A stretch of DNA of 64,000 nt. It comes from an uncultured Oribacterium sp. Its GTDB lineage: Bacteria > Bacillota > Clostridia > Lachnospirales > Lachnospiraceae. Of the stretch, positions 1 to 10,700 are shown in pieces; positions within the stretch are counted from its first letter, which is position 1, and every line of letters starts with the position of its first letter. Location: assembly GCA_946413525.1 (NCBI GenBank), contig CAMKKZ010000005.1, positions 1 to 64,000 on the forward strand. Direction: 5' to 3'. The notes under the pieces are model-generated. The model was not told the DNA's origin. It saw nothing but the letters and a program-made list of their open reading frames with translations, and did no database searches. The translations under genes were made by a program, and so were the position numbers.

Positions 1-120
1 GCATGGGCGGCGGGTACCGACAGCCTGCGGCGGCAAACGCCGGATACGGTCAGCAAGGCGGCATGGGCGGCGGGTACCGACAGCCTGCGGCGGCAAACGC
101 CGGATACGGTCAGCAGAGCG
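1..120 (+). repeat. 60-bp in-frame tandem repeat within the TerD gene
   Basis: Bases 1-60 and 61-120 are the same 60-bp unit with two differences near the end of the unit. The copies are in frame (20 codons each) and probably continue to the left of the window. A third, diverged unit follows from about 121. Near identity suggests recent expansion or ongoing copy-number change. Confidence 0.9.
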
Positions 121-929
121 GCATGGGCAACGGATATGTACCGTCTGTCACGGGCAATGCCGGATACAGTCCGCAGGCCGGTCAAGGCAATGTACCCAGA
201 CAGCCCGGCAATGTGAATCCTGGATATCCCCAACAGGCGGGTATGAATAATAAAAGATCGGGTAATGCCGGAGTATCCGGTGTCGGCTCTTCACAAGGCG
301 TCATGCCTGTTACAGGTAATTCGGTAACGGCAGGGCCAGGAAAAGTGGCTTCGGGATTGCCAAAGCCCAAGCCGGATCTGGGTGTACCGGCGCGCAAAGG
401 CCAGAAGCTTGCGATGGACATTACGCCTGGACATATGAAAATCATGGCTGGCCTTGGCTGGGAAGTGATGAATCCCGCCTGCGACCTTGATGTATCTGCT
501 TTTTTACTAAATAAAGACGGAAAAGTGCCCGGGGAATCCTGGTTTGTGTTCTACGGACAGAAACAAAGCCCTGATGGAAGTACGGTTTTTTCGGACGATG
601 TTCCAGCAGACCGGGAAGCCGTATTCATTGATTTGGAAAAACTCAATCCATCGGTCAGCAAGATCGTTTTTGTTCTGACGATAAATGAAGCATTGGAAAA
701 AAAGCTGAACTTCAGCATGGTAAAAGACGCATATATCCGCATCACAGATCAGCTTAGCGGGAAATTGCATATAGGCTTCCAGCTTGATGAATATTACGAC
801 AATGTCACATCAATGATGATTGGTGAGATTTATAAACATAATGACAAATGGAAGTTTAACGCGATAGGCAGCGGGGTTGCCCGGGATTTGGCCGGTTTGT
901 GCGAACTGTATGGGGTACAGGTGGTTTGA
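1..929 (+). CDS. TerD-family protein with Gly/Gln/Tyr-rich repeat N-terminus (5' partial)
   Basis: The reading frame is open at the left edge (first visible codon at base 3), so the true start is missing. The visible first ~120 residues are low complexity (G, Q, Y, N, A, P) and include about three 20-residue repeats with core GYRQPAAANAGYGQQ; the first two are encoded by 60-bp tandem units (1-60, 61-120) that differ at only two bases. From about residue 130 a TerD domain follows (start KGQKLAMDI, LGWE, CDLDVSAFLL, then a DD acidic loop), the calcium-binding beta-sandwich family first known from tellurite resistance and now seen in envelope-stress or metal-response clusters. An AIM24 protein follows, a common partner of TerD in Clostridia. 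The repeats may be an unstructured, self-associating tail (inference). Domain call is firm, biological role is not. Confidence 0.88.
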   Translation, partial: MGGGYRQPAAANAGYGQQGGMGGGYRQPAAANAGYGQQSGMGNGYVPSVTGNAGYSPQAGQGNVPRQPGNVNPGYPQQAGMNNKRSGNAGVSGVGSSQGVMPVTGNSVTAGPGKVASGLPKPKPDLGVPARKGQKLAMDITPGHMKIMAGLGWEVMNPACDLDVSAFLLNKDGKVPGESWFVFYGQKQSPDGSTVFSDDVPADREAVFIDLEKLNPSVSKIVFVLTINEALEKKLNFSMVKDAYIRITDQLSGKLHIGFQLDEYYDNVTSMMIGEIYKHNDKWKFNAIGSGVARDLAGLCELYGVQVV

Positions 930-1055
930 ATAGATGACCAGCCCCGGAGAATGACGCAATCAGGGGGTATGGAGAGGTATATATTTACAAGATAACTGGA
1001 TTTCAATGCATGTCTCCTTAATATGGATTGAAACACATGGCTTTGGAGGGGAAGA

Positions 1056-1760
1056 ATGTTACGATTTGAGACATTAAATGAATTGACACTCAGAGTGACT
1101 TGCAGTGGAAGAGATATGCTGTTTGCCAAGGCGGGAGCGTTTATTGCGGGAGAAAATGCAGGGGAGAAGAATTATAGATTTGAAAAGGTGCTTCTTGGTC
1201 CCCAGAATAATTTAGGCCAGGCTATCTTTGGCAGTCTCGCACGGCGTTTTACTGGCGAGAACATCCCCCTGATGAAGGTGGAATTAAACGGCGATTCGGC
1301 CACGTATTATGCATATTATGGGCAGCATGTGGTTGTTTATCAACTGGCTCCAGGCGAAACAATTTCCGTAGAATCCGAAAATATCCTGGCATTCTCCCAG
1401 GAATGCGATTACAGCTTACGATTCATAGGCGTTGGCATGCTTTCGCAAAAAGGACTTGCGACGACAACCTTGACAGGGAGAGGACAAAATTCCTTTGTGG
1501 CTGTATTGTCGGATGGCAATCCCATCGTAATAAGCAATGTCTACAGTCATTCCACTATTTCTGCGGATCCTGATGCCGTGATATGCTGGGTAGGAAATGG
1601 AAATTGTAATCCCAAGGTAACAGCGGATGTTTCCTGGAAGACCTTCATAGGGCAGACATCCGGGGAATCCTACCAGTTCGAATGGAATGGGAGCCAACCG
1701 GTCACTGTAATTATGCAGCCCTCTGAAAGGTCAGGAGGGATAAAGGTAAGTATGGATTAA
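1056..1760 (+). CDS. AIM24 / TIGR00266 family protein
   Basis: Predicted 234-aa soluble protein of the AIM24 family (beta-rich, double-psi-like fold; molecular function not established in bacteria). Sequence features are a start MLRFETLNELTLRV, a glycine-rich central part (SLARRFTGENIPLMKVE) and the late LTGRGQNSFVAVLSDG segment typical of the family; no signal peptide or membrane helix is visible. A strong GGAGGGG ribosome site lies just before the ATG. It follows the TerD gene by 126 bp in the same direction, and AIM24 and TerD genes often occur together, so joint function in a stress or membrane-associated complex is likely (inference). Confidence 0.8.
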   Translation: MLRFETLNELTLRVTCSGRDMLFAKAGAFIAGENAGEKNYRFEKVLLGPQNNLGQAIFGSLARRFTGENIPLMKVELNGDSATYYAYYGQHVVVYQLAPGETISVESENILAFSQECDYSLRFIGVGMLSQKGLATTTLTGRGQNSFVAVLSDGNPIVISNVYSHSTISADPDAVICWVGNGNCNPKVTADVSWKTFIGQTSGESYQFEWNGSQPVTVIMQPSERSGGIKVSMD

Positions 1761-1844
1761 ACCGGGCAATACCTACACTGTAATGATCAAGAGAACGTCT
1801 GTCCGGCATTATTGGACTGAGGGATCAGATGGGGGGTATGGGTT

Positions 1845-2249
1845 TTGAATACGATATTTCTAAAAAAGGCTGTACTTCTTTTTCCAATTATGATGATAGT
1901 TTTTCTGGCATCTTCCTGCGCGTCAAATGCATATAAACATATTGACGTGCGAACTGCCAAAAAATTGATGGCACAGGACCCCAGACCGTTGGTGGTTGAT
2001 GTACGCACGCAGGAAGAATACAATGAGGGCCATATACCTGGAGCCATCCTTGTTCCAATAGATGAGATTCGGAATGGTAATTTTGAAAAATTAGAGGATA
2101 AAAACCAAGTGCTGCTTATATATTGCCGTACCGGCCGCAGGGCGGAAGACGCGGCGGAAATTCTTGCTGAAGAAGGATATAGCAAGGTATATGAATTTGG
2201 CGGCATTGTAGATTGGGAGGAGGATACAGAAAAAACGGACGGAAAATAG
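1845..2249 (+). CDS. Rhodanese-domain lipoprotein
   Basis: 134 aa. An N-terminal hydrophobic stretch ends in a lipobox-like SSCAS (Cys about residue 26), so the protein should be lipid-anchored outside the membrane. The rest is one rhodanese domain: VVDVRTQEEYNEGHIPGA, then the active-site loop CRTGRR carrying the catalytic cysteine, then the helix AEDAAEIL. Such proteins handle persulfide sulfur or thiols; the substrate is unknown. Start chosen is a TTG preceded by a G-rich ribosome site (GGGGGG) about 8 bases upstream; no in-frame ATG gives a complete signal peptide. Confidence 0.85.
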   Translation: MNTIFLKKAVLLFPIMMIVFLASSCASNAYKHIDVRTAKKLMAQDPRPLVVDVRTQEEYNEGHIPGAILVPIDEIRNGNFEKLEDKNQVLLIYCRTGRRAEDAAEILAEEGYSKVYEFGGIVDWEEDTEKTDGK

Positions 2250-2281
2250 CAGCCTAATGAAGCTCTGAGAGGGGGATGGGC

Positions 2282-3124
2282 ATGGGAAAGATTGTATTTA
2301 TTGATGTGGACGGCACTTTGGTTGACTATACAAACAATCTTCCAAATTCAGCCGTGATGGCAATCCGGCATGCCCGGAAAAATGGCCACAAAGTGTATAT
2401 ATGTACCGGCAGGAGCAAAGCGGAAGTATATTCGGAAATATGGGACATTGGGCTGGATGGAATGCTGGGAGGCAATGGGTCTTACGTGGAAGATCAGGGG
2501 CAGGTATTGATGCATCAGCTTATCACAATGGAGCAATGCCGACACGTGGTGGATTGGCTGCGCGGAAGACAGATGGATTTTTATCTTGAGAGCAACAATG
2601 GGCTTTTTGGAAGTGAAAATTTTGAGGAGGGGGCTCTTGAGGCTATCCGTAAGTATTCCAGTCGCAAAGGGAAAAACACGGATATGACGGTCAGAGACGC
2701 ATTCCCAAATATGATTTTTGGCGGAATTTTGTACAGGGATGATGTAAATAAGATAAGTTATGTTTTGAGATCCTATCAGGATTATCTGGATTCAATAGAA
2801 GAATTCCCGGATCTCGAGCCGGGCACCTGGGGAGGGGCGGGTGAAACTGCGTTATTTGGGGATCTTGGTGTAAAAGGGGTGTCAAAGAAGAATGCGGTGG
2901 ACAGACTGCTGAAACATTTGGGAGCGAAGCGAGAGGATACGATCGCTTTCGGGGATGCAAAAGTAGACATTCCAATGTTTGAGGCCTGCGCGTTTTCCGT
3001 AGCCATGGGTTCAGGAGGAGAGGAGTGCAAGATGGCAGCGGATTATGTGACAGACGCTGTTGAGAAGGATGGTCTGTATAAGGCATTTCTATATTTGGGG
3101 CTCATCTATCAGAGCGGTTTTTAA
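2282..3124 (+). CDS. HAD-superfamily (Cof-type) phosphatase
   Basis: About 280 aa. Motif I DVDGTLVDY near the start holds the nucleophile Asp and acid/base Asp; motif II is seen in CTGRS, and motif III/IV is AFGDAKVDIPMFEAC near residue 225. This is the Cof/YbiV type (C2 cap), enzymes acting on sugar phosphates and other small phosphates in the cytoplasm. Two ATGs (2276, 2282) are possible; the second has the better spacing from the AGAGGGGG ribosome site. The stop codon lies inside a hairpin shared as a terminator with the converging GH1 gene. Substrate unknown. Confidence 0.88.
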   Translation: MGKIVFIDVDGTLVDYTNNLPNSAVMAIRHARKNGHKVYICTGRSKAEVYSEIWDIGLDGMLGGNGSYVEDQGQVLMHQLITMEQCRHVVDWLRGRQMDFYLESNNGLFGSENFEEGALEAIRKYSSRKGKNTDMTVRDAFPNMIFGGILYRDDVNKISYVLRSYQDYLDSIEEFPDLEPGTWGGAGETALFGDLGVKGVSKKNAVDRLLKHLGAKREDTIAFGDAKVDIPMFEACAFSVAMGSGGEECKMAADYVTDAVEKDGLYKAFLYLGLIYQSGF

Positions 3125-3138
3125 ACCGCTCTGAATTT
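3110..3138. terminator. Bidirectional terminator hairpin between convergent genes
   Basis: Perfect 11-bp inverted repeat CAGAGCGGTTT / AAACCGCTCTG with a 2-base gap (usable loop a little larger). It overlaps the HAD phosphatase stop codon and sits before the 3' end of the GH1 gene on the other strand. The flanking T-tract is short. Confidence 0.65.
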
Positions 3139-3207
3139 TGATATAGCGAAGCGCCTGCGAGGTAAATCGGTACGAGCGGTTTATCCTGAAACGCAAATCC
3201 AATTTGA

Positions 3208-4711
<1,504 letters not shown>

Positions 4712-4753
4712 GAGGAATATTGTTAATTACACAGGAATCTGGGTGGTAAGTTC

Positions 4754-5794
4754 ATGCTATTTTTATTTTGTTCTGATTTTGATGAAGCGGGTCCTTTGAT
4801 AAAGAAAATGAGGCTGAAAAAAAGACGAGAAGCCTTTGCTTTTCAACAATTCGCAGACGATAGGAAAGAGATAATAATGACAATAAGCGGCAGAGATCCA
4901 ATTGCCGTTGCAGCATGTGTGGGGGCAGTGCTTGCGAAGGAAGGGGCAGGCTGTGGGGACAGCCTGCTATCCATAGGGACGGCATTGTCCTGCCTGGGAA
5001 ACGGCAAGGAAGGGAAGCTATGGGTCTTGAATAAGATAACAGACGCCTATTCAGGAAGGTGCTTTTATCCAGACATGATCTGTCGTTCACCTTTTCTGGA
5101 AATTGACGCAAAAAGTGGAAGCAGCGGAAGAGGCTCAGACTTTTTGAAGCGGGAACGCTTACAGACGGGTACTGTATCTGAAAAAGAGATCAACAGCATG
5201 GAGGATGGCGTAAGCGGATTATATGATGCCGATTCAGCCGCCGTTTTTCAGGCTGGGAGTCATTTCCTGGCTCCCCATGCCATGAGTTTTCTGCGTCTTG
5301 CAGTTGAAAGCGCATGTATCGCGGACGATATTTCCGGTCTGGAAAAAGATGAGGGGGGTGCTGAACGCAAGTATATCGAAGCCCAGGTGGAGGCAGAGGA
5401 AAATGGCAGGTATGATCTTAAGTCGGAGGGACTACTCTGCAGACAAATGCTGAGCCATGATATCGCGCGGATGATGGAAGCCTGCGCAGAGGATGTATTA
5501 TTGTATGCGGACTGCTTTGCCAAAAGCTGCAGAGCGGCATGGCCTGAATATTGCGAAAAACAGGGAGCAGATAACGAGAATGTCGGCATGACGGCGGATG
5601 ATCTGGCAGCAGGGCTGCATTGTTCCGAGACGATGAAATCTGGACTAAATCAGCTCCTGCGTTTTGCGAACGTGATCGGGAAGGACTGGAGGGCTTTGGT
5701 CGCGGGGTATAAGGCCGAGGGGGCTTATCCTTGCAGGAACAAAAGAGATGGTAAAATAATTATGGAAAAATTGAGGAAGTCACTTTTGAAATAA
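4754..5794 (+). CDS. Nucleoside phosphorylase/nucleosidase-like protein linked to spore photoproduct lyase
   Basis: 346 aa, cytoplasmic, no membrane segment. The first third looks like a diverged nucleoside-phosphorylase fold: a Gly-rich DSLLSIGTALSCLG stretch, then LWVLNKITDAYSG and RCFYPDM, which resemble purine nucleoside phosphorylase/MTA-SAH nucleosidase segments. A later segment has AAVFQAGSHFLAPHAMSFLRL. The last third is helical and rich in Cys and Ala. It ends 18 bases before the spore photoproduct lyase gene and the two should be co-transcribed. Inference: a nucleoside hydrolase that acts on a product or cofactor by-product (5'-deoxyadenosine or SAH) of the lyase. Family call moderate, function uncertain. 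Confidence 0.5.
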   Translation: MLFLFCSDFDEAGPLIKKMRLKKRREAFAFQQFADDRKEIIMTISGRDPIAVAACVGAVLAKEGAGCGDSLLSIGTALSCLGNGKEGKLWVLNKITDAYSGRCFYPDMICRSPFLEIDAKSGSSGRGSDFLKRERLQTGTVSEKEINSMEDGVSGLYDADSAAVFQAGSHFLAPHAMSFLRLAVESACIADDISGLEKDEGGAERKYIEAQVEAEENGRYDLKSEGLLCRQMLSHDIARMMEACAEDVLLYADCFAKSCRAAWPEYCEKQGADNENVGMTADDLAAGLHCSETMKSGLNQLLRFANVIGKDWRALVAGYKAEGAYPCRNKRDGKIIMEKLRKSLLK

Positions 5795-5812
5795 CGGCGG
5801 GAAGGGAAGGCG

Positions 5813-6934
5813 GTGGTGGATGTACGGATGTTGAATCAAAACAAGGAAACTGAGCTGACGGGTCTTTATCCCCGTTTTTCGCATATTTATATCGAAAAAG
5901 AATTAAAAGGGAACGGAGAGGCGGAGAGAATTTTGTCCCATTTCCCTAATGCCGTCATTATTACGATAAATCATTACAAGGATTTGTTCAACAGACGTCG
6001 TCAGGATTCCTGCCTGCAGCATAGGTCACAGAAACTCATACTCGCGCAAAAACATGGAAGGATGCTCTACAAAGGCGCGCCGGTTTGTCAGGATTTTGGA
6101 AACCAGTACTTTTATTACGCCTCCTGTGTCATGAACTGCATATATGACTGTGAATACTGTTATCTGAAGGGCATGTATCCATCAGGCAATCTTGTTCTGT
6201 TTTTGAATAACCAGGATGTTTTTTCTGAGCTGCGTTCCATGCTTGCCGTTCATCCGGTCTATCTCTGTATTTCGTATGATACCGATTTGCTTGCATTGGA
6301 GGGACTTACGGGATATGTATCGGAATGGGCGGCTTTCGTCCTTCATAATCCCGGTATAAGTGTTGAAATCAGGACAAAAACGGGCAGCAGCTCATTTTGG
6401 GGAAAAATATTGGAGAGACTTGATTTCGGTAAAGACAAGGAGGCGGCCGCATCAGCTTTAGACAGGATGATTGTTGCCTTTACACTTTCGCCGGAGGAAG
6501 TTATCCTGCGGCATGAAGCCGGAACAGGAAGTCTTTTGGAGCGATTGCGAAGCATACGTGCAGGCATTGAGATGGGGTTTCGTGTAAGATTGTGCTTTGA
6601 TCCCATGATATGGAGTCCGGACTGGAAGGAGCGGTACGAAGGGATGATTGAGCAAGTTTTTGAGGAGCTTCCTGAAGGTATGCTGCATGGTATCAGGGAT
6701 GTGGGAATAGGCTCCTTCAGGATTTCGGAAAGGTATCTTAAGGCGATGAGGCGCGTCCTTCCTCACTCCGCAATTGTGCAGTACCCTTACGAAAATGATG
6801 GTGGTTATTACCATTATGGCAGGGATTTGATTGATGAAATGGAAGGATATTTGGCGAAGCTGGTCGGAAAGAAACTGCCGGCTGAAAAGATCTTTCGCTG
6901 GGAGACGATAGGGGACCGGGGCATTAATAGATAA
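5813..6934 (+). CDS. splB: Spore photoproduct lyase family radical-SAM protein
   Basis: 373 aa. Radical-SAM cluster motif CxxxCxxC is at C109, C113 and C116 in MNCIYDCEYC, preceded by QYFYYASCV. A further cysteine, C152 in LCISYDTDLLALEG, matches the essential H-atom-donor cysteine of spore photoproduct lyases. The enzyme uses SAM to split 5-thyminyl-5,6-dihydrothymine in spore DNA during germination, so the host probably forms endospores. Start is GTG at 5813 with GGGAAGG just upstream; GTG 5816 is also possible. It forms an operon with the upstream nucleosidase-like gene and is followed by a long inverted repeat. Confidence 0.9.
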   Translation: MVDVRMLNQNKETELTGLYPRFSHIYIEKELKGNGEAERILSHFPNAVIITINHYKDLFNRRRQDSCLQHRSQKLILAQKHGRMLYKGAPVCQDFGNQYFYYASCVMNCIYDCEYCYLKGMYPSGNLVLFLNNQDVFSELRSMLAVHPVYLCISYDTDLLALEGLTGYVSEWAAFVLHNPGISVEIRTKTGSSSFWGKILERLDFGKDKEAAASALDRMIVAFTLSPEEVILRHEAGTGSLLERLRSIRAGIEMGFRVRLCFDPMIWSPDWKERYEGMIEQVFEELPEGMLHGIRDVGIGSFRISERYLKAMRRVLPHSAIVQYPYENDGGYYHYGRDLIDEMEGYLAKLVGKKLPAEKIFRWETIGDRGINR

Positions 6935-6940
6935 ATGTAA

Positions 6941-6993
6941 AATTCCAAGAAGCGGGTTACGCTTCTGAAAGGCGGAACCCGCTTCTTGGAATT
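6941..6993. terminator. Perfect 18-bp inverted repeat after splB, possible terminator
   Basis: Arms 6941-6958 and 6976-6993 are exact reverse complements (core AAGAAGCGGGTT / AACCCGCTTCTT) with a 17-base loop. It lies between the splB stop and the converging 5'-nucleotidase gene. No clear T-tract follows, so termination activity is not certain. Confidence 0.5.
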
Positions 6994-7079
6994 GAGAGGG
7001 GAAGTACAAGATTTTTCAGCAAAATCTAAAGCCATGTTTCATTGCATTGCCCCTGGCCATTCGTTAAGAGACTGGCTCT

Positions 7080-9194
7080 TTAAGCGGCAGGGATTACAAG
7101 TACCTCGCCTTCATAAATCAGGTGGGGATTGCGGATTTTGTCTTTGTTCGCGTCATAAATAACGGGCCATTTGTTTGGATTGCCATAAAACTGCTTGGCA
7201 ATTCCGGAAAGGGTGTCGTTATATTTCACGGTATAAGTATTATAAATGACAGCGGGTGCCTCGCCTGAGGAAGTGCTTATGGATGCATTTGCCTCAGCGG
7301 ATGTCCCCTGTGCAATATCGGGATTTGATGCCGAGCTTGTCGATCGCGCTGTGGTGATAATAGGAACTGAAGAATTCGCGTTGTTTTCGGGACCTGCGCT
7401 GCCAGGCAACGCGGCAATGTTCATGAGTCCGGCCTTTGCATTGGGATCAGCAACGGAGCCAGGATCCGCCCCGGTGCTTTGTGCCGCGGCACTGCTTTCC
7501 TGCTCTGCAGCCGCTGCTTCCTGATTGGCTGCCTGCGCCTCAACTGTTACGATGCTTTGAGCCAGAATGATATTCTGGTCTCCGCGCGTATTTCCGTATC
7601 TTGCGGCAGGAATAACGCCGCCTAAAGCATTTGTCACATAATCCATAACTGTTTCATCCAGAGGGATTCCGGTGTCAAAGTCATTTTCGGCTGCTTTCAG
7701 GGCGTAATAGGTATCACCGCCGGCTGAGCAAAAATCGTTCGTGATGACGGCGTAGGTGTCTGAAGGGCTGAAGGGCTGGCCGTTAATGCTTTCTATACTT
7801 ACGCGCCGGATTGAATTCGGCTTATGGTAGGTGGAATTCGGATAGGTCGCACCCTGGTCAAAAGGCTTCGTGGCATCCACTGTGAACTTGATGCCACGAG
7901 TCTGGGGGTAACCCCCAATCAGTTCGGGAACGCAGAAGGTAGACGCCTCAAGCGCCTCCAGGAGTTCCTGGCCGCTTACATAGACTACGGCAAGAGTGTT
8001 ATCAAAAGGAAGAACGGTATTTAAGTCTTTCCTCGTTATGTTTCCTGGAAGGATGCCGGCGCGAATGATGCCGCCGTTCGTGATGGAGACCACATGGTTC
8101 GCGTCAACATTCAGGATTTCCGGGGTGCGCATGACGCTCCAATACATGGCATCGGTAATGAAATCCCCAGTGTTTGTTTCCCTGGCACGATTTGCCTCTC
8201 TCGCCCCTTCCAGTGTGACCTCACTTCTGGCAAAAACAACATCATATTGATTGTCAACGATTTCCATAAGCTCATGAGCCTTCGCATCCACAACTGCATC
8301 CTTTGCAATGGTTTCAGTTGGAATCAGGAAGCAGTCCTCGATCCTTTTTTCACCATCATTGATGACGACAACGCCTATGTTCTCAAACTTTGTCCCTGTG
8401 GACATGATTGGCTCGCCGTTCTCGCCTGCGGTCATCACAGAATTGGAATGACCGTCAAGAACCAGGTCAATGCCATTCGTGTGCGCATACATATCGATTG
8501 ACCTATGGCCATCTATGGCGGACTCTGCGTCAACCCCCAGATGGGCGAGCGAAATGATAATATCTGCGCCGCTTTCCTTGAGACCGTTGACCTGCTGCTG
8601 GGCACAGGCATACAAATCGCTCTGTCCGAGGATCGTAATCCCCTGAATGAGAGCAGGGTTCACCTTGGTGAGGGTTTCAGGCGTTTCGAGGCCAAAGAAG
8701 CCGATTTTAAGCCCGGACTTTGACGTGTAGATATATGAGGAGTCAAAAGCGGGGCTACCATTCATCAGGACATTGGCGGCAAGAACTTTGAACTGAGCTC
8801 CATTTAGATTCTGCTTAAGCTGCGCAAAGCCGTAATCAAATTCATGGTTCCCCAAAGTGACTAAATTGTAGCCTGCGGCGTTCATCATGGTAATGGCGTT
8901 CAGGCCCTTGGATGTGCTGACGTAGGGATCGCCCTGGCTGAAATCGCCCACATCCACGAGGATGACTTCCGCACCCTTCGCCTCATATGTTTTTTTAAGT
9001 TCGGCAATGCTGGCATAGCCGTCAATCTGCCCGTGCACGTCGTTGGACTGCAGGATGACGGTTTTGCCGGAAAACTCGCCATCCGCTGGCTTCCCAATCT
9101 TTGCGGGGTAGTCAGCATAGGCGGTGAGTTGCATGGCAAAGATGGCGATCATGGCAATCAATGCAAGTAAAAAGGATTTTTGTCTGAGTTTCAT
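7080..9194 (-). CDS. Secreted 5'-nucleotidase/2',3'-cyclic phosphodiesterase with C-terminal LysM
   Basis: 704 aa. Signal peptide at residues 1-27 (LLALIAMIAIFAMQLTAYA). Then a metallophosphatase domain with the di-metal motifs SNDVHGQ, GDFSQGD, GNHEFD, AHLGV and GHSNS, a 5'-nucleotidase C-terminal domain (about 330-520; RETNTGDFITDAM, SITNGGIIR, FCSAGGDTYYAL), an Ala/Ser-rich linker and one LysM domain at the end (YTVKYNDTLSGIAKQFYG). It should dephosphorylate nucleotides outside the cell while held on peptidoglycan by LysM, for phosphate or nucleoside salvage. Gram-positive relatives often use an LPXTG anchor; here LysM replaces it. Ribosome site AAGGAGG precedes the ATG. Confidence 0.92.
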   Translation of the reverse strand: MKLRQKSFLLALIAMIAIFAMQLTAYADYPAKIGKPADGEFSGKTVILQSNDVHGQIDGYASIAELKKTYEAKGAEVILVDVGDFSQGDPYVSTSKGLNAITMMNAAGYNLVTLGNHEFDYGFAQLKQNLNGAQFKVLAANVLMNGSPAFDSSYIYTSKSGLKIGFFGLETPETLTKVNPALIQGITILGQSDLYACAQQQVNGLKESGADIIISLAHLGVDAESAIDGHRSIDMYAHTNGIDLVLDGHSNSVMTAGENGEPIMSTGTKFENIGVVVINDGEKRIEDCFLIPTETIAKDAVVDAKAHELMEIVDNQYDVVFARSEVTLEGAREANRARETNTGDFITDAMYWSVMRTPEILNVDANHVVSITNGGIIRAGILPGNITRKDLNTVLPFDNTLAVVYVSGQELLEALEASTFCVPELIGGYPQTRGIKFTVDATKPFDQGATYPNSTYHKPNSIRRVSIESINGQPFSPSDTYAVITNDFCSAGGDTYYALKAAENDFDTGIPLDETVMDYVTNALGGVIPAARYGNTRGDQNIILAQSIVTVEAQAANQEAAAAEQESSAAAQSTGADPGSVADPNAKAGLMNIAALPGSAGPENNANSSVPIITTARSTSSASNPDIAQGTSAEANASISTSSGEAPAVIYNTYTVKYNDTLSGIAKQFYGNPNKWPVIYDANKDKIRNPHLIYEGEVLVIPAA

Positions 9195-9472
9195 TGTTTA
9201 TACCTCCTTGTTGTAGTATGTCGGCGAATAGCAAGCAGTTTTGAGCTTGGCGGAGCGCTTGCGGCCGGCTGGGAATAATGTGCCTGGATAATTGTTGTGG
9301 CTTCTTATTATAACAGAAAACCAATGTTTTTTCACAGTATTTCTGATATGAAATATGCAACTTATTTGGTAATTCCTAAGATTTATTCATCGGGCATTAT
9401 CAATGCCTGTTCATGTCTGTGAACATAAATCAAAACGGATACGCACGGACATGAGGGCAGCCCCCGTTTTGC

Positions 9473-10693
9473 CTAATCAAGAAGCCCCTGCATATATTTG
9501 TCCATATCATCGGCAATCTTTTTTGACAGGTGTACGGCCTCCACGACTGTTTTCGCCCCAGTCACCACGTCTCCGGACGCAAAGACGCCAGGCATTGTGG
9601 TTTCCCCATGTTCATTTGTCACAAGAGTTCCTTTGTCGCTTAACTTAAGCTCGTGCTCCACAGTGACAAGGCGGTCTTTGGGAATTTGAGAGATGGAGAT
9701 AATAACGAAATCGCAGGGGATCTCTTCCGACTGGGATTCATCTTTTACCATGGCGCCATCCTCCCAATGCACCGGGCAGGATATCACGGAGTTGTCTTTG
9801 ATTTGAGTCACTGTCTTCAGATATTCAAATTGCACTCCGTCCAGCATGGCATATTCCACTTCCTTGGGGCTTGCTGCCGGTTTTTCGGTAACGCAGTAAA
9901 CTGTTACATCTCGCGCCCCATGCCGTATCGCGGTGCGCGCGGCATCCATGGCCGCATTCCCGGCGCCGATAACGGAAACCCTTTCACCTAAATGGTAAAC
10001 GTCCGGATTGTTCAGGTAATTGATGGCATAAGCCACATTGCCGAAGGTTTCCCCGGGAATCATAAGGCGGCGAGGACGCCATGCTCCAGTTCCTACAAAA
10101 ACGGATTTATAACCATCATTGAAAAGATCGTGGATGGTGGTAGAACCGCCGATGTTAAAATTGGGGCGAACCAAAATGCCCAGCTCCTGTAATTTTTTGG
10201 CATAGCGATCCAGAACGGTTTTCGGCAGACGGAATTCCGGGATGCCATAGCGCATGACTCCGCCAATCTTGTCATGACCTTCAAAAATGGTGACTTTGTA
10301 GCCGCGGCTTGCTAGTATGACCGCAATGGTGATTCCTGCCGGACCCGCGCCGATGACTCCGACTTTTTTCCCGTTGGGCGGTGCCATCTGAATGCGGATG
10401 CGTTCAAAACAGGAATCAGAGATGTAGTTTTCAATTGCTGAAATATGTACAGGCGCGCCCTTGATTCCCTGGACACAGTGCCCTTCACACTGGTTTTCGT
10501 GGTTGCATACCACAGAACAAATGATGGAAAGCGGATTGTTGGCGAATAGCATCTGCGCGGCGTCCATGACCTGCGCTTTTTTCAATTTATTAATCATTTC
10601 AGGAATATCTGTGTGGATGGGACACCCCTCCCGGCACCTTGGTTTTTTGCACTGCAGACATCTGTTCGCTTCATCCATAACATGAACTGCCAT
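9473..10693 (-). CDS. GltD-like NAD(P)H-dependent FAD oxidoreductase (glutamate synthase small-subunit family)
   Basis: About 406 aa. N-terminal cysteine array CLQCKKPRCREGCP plus CSVVCNHENQCEGHC binds two [4Fe-4S] clusters; FAD motif GVIGAGPAGIT; NAD(P) motif VIGAGNAAMDAARTA; C-terminal FAD contact GVFASGDVVTGAKTV. The family includes GltD, NfnL and SudA; with no large subunit next to it, the electron partner is unknown. An ATG 36 bases further upstream exists, but the ATG at 10693 has a strong GAGGGGG site, so it is preferred. The leader carries one copy of the GCGATACC/TTGTCA element described at 10701-10763, which suggests shared post-transcriptional control with potD and other genes (inference). 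Confidence 0.85.
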   Translation of the reverse strand: MAVHVMDEANRCLQCKKPRCREGCPIHTDIPEMINKLKKAQVMDAAQMLFANNPLSIICSVVCNHENQCEGHCVQGIKGAPVHISAIENYISDSCFERIRIQMAPPNGKKVGVIGAGPAGITIAVILASRGYKVTIFEGHDKIGGVMRYGIPEFRLPKTVLDRYAKKLQELGILVRPNFNIGGSTTIHDLFNDGYKSVFVGTGAWRPRRLMIPGETFGNVAYAINYLNNPDVYHLGERVSVIGAGNAAMDAARTAIRHGARDVTVYCVTEKPAASPKEVEYAMLDGVQFEYLKTVTQIKDNSVISCPVHWEDGAMVKDESQSEEIPCDFVIISISQIPKDRLVTVEHELKLSDKGTLVTNEHGETTMPGVFASGDVVTGAKTVVEAVHLSKKIADDMDKYMQGLLD

Positions 10694-10700
10694 ATTTTCC

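Noticed and set aside
9433..9474. Inverted repeat CAAAACGG/CCGTTTTG as terminator of the GltD-like gene
   Set aside because: Loop of 26-27 bases and no T-tract; support is too weak to list.
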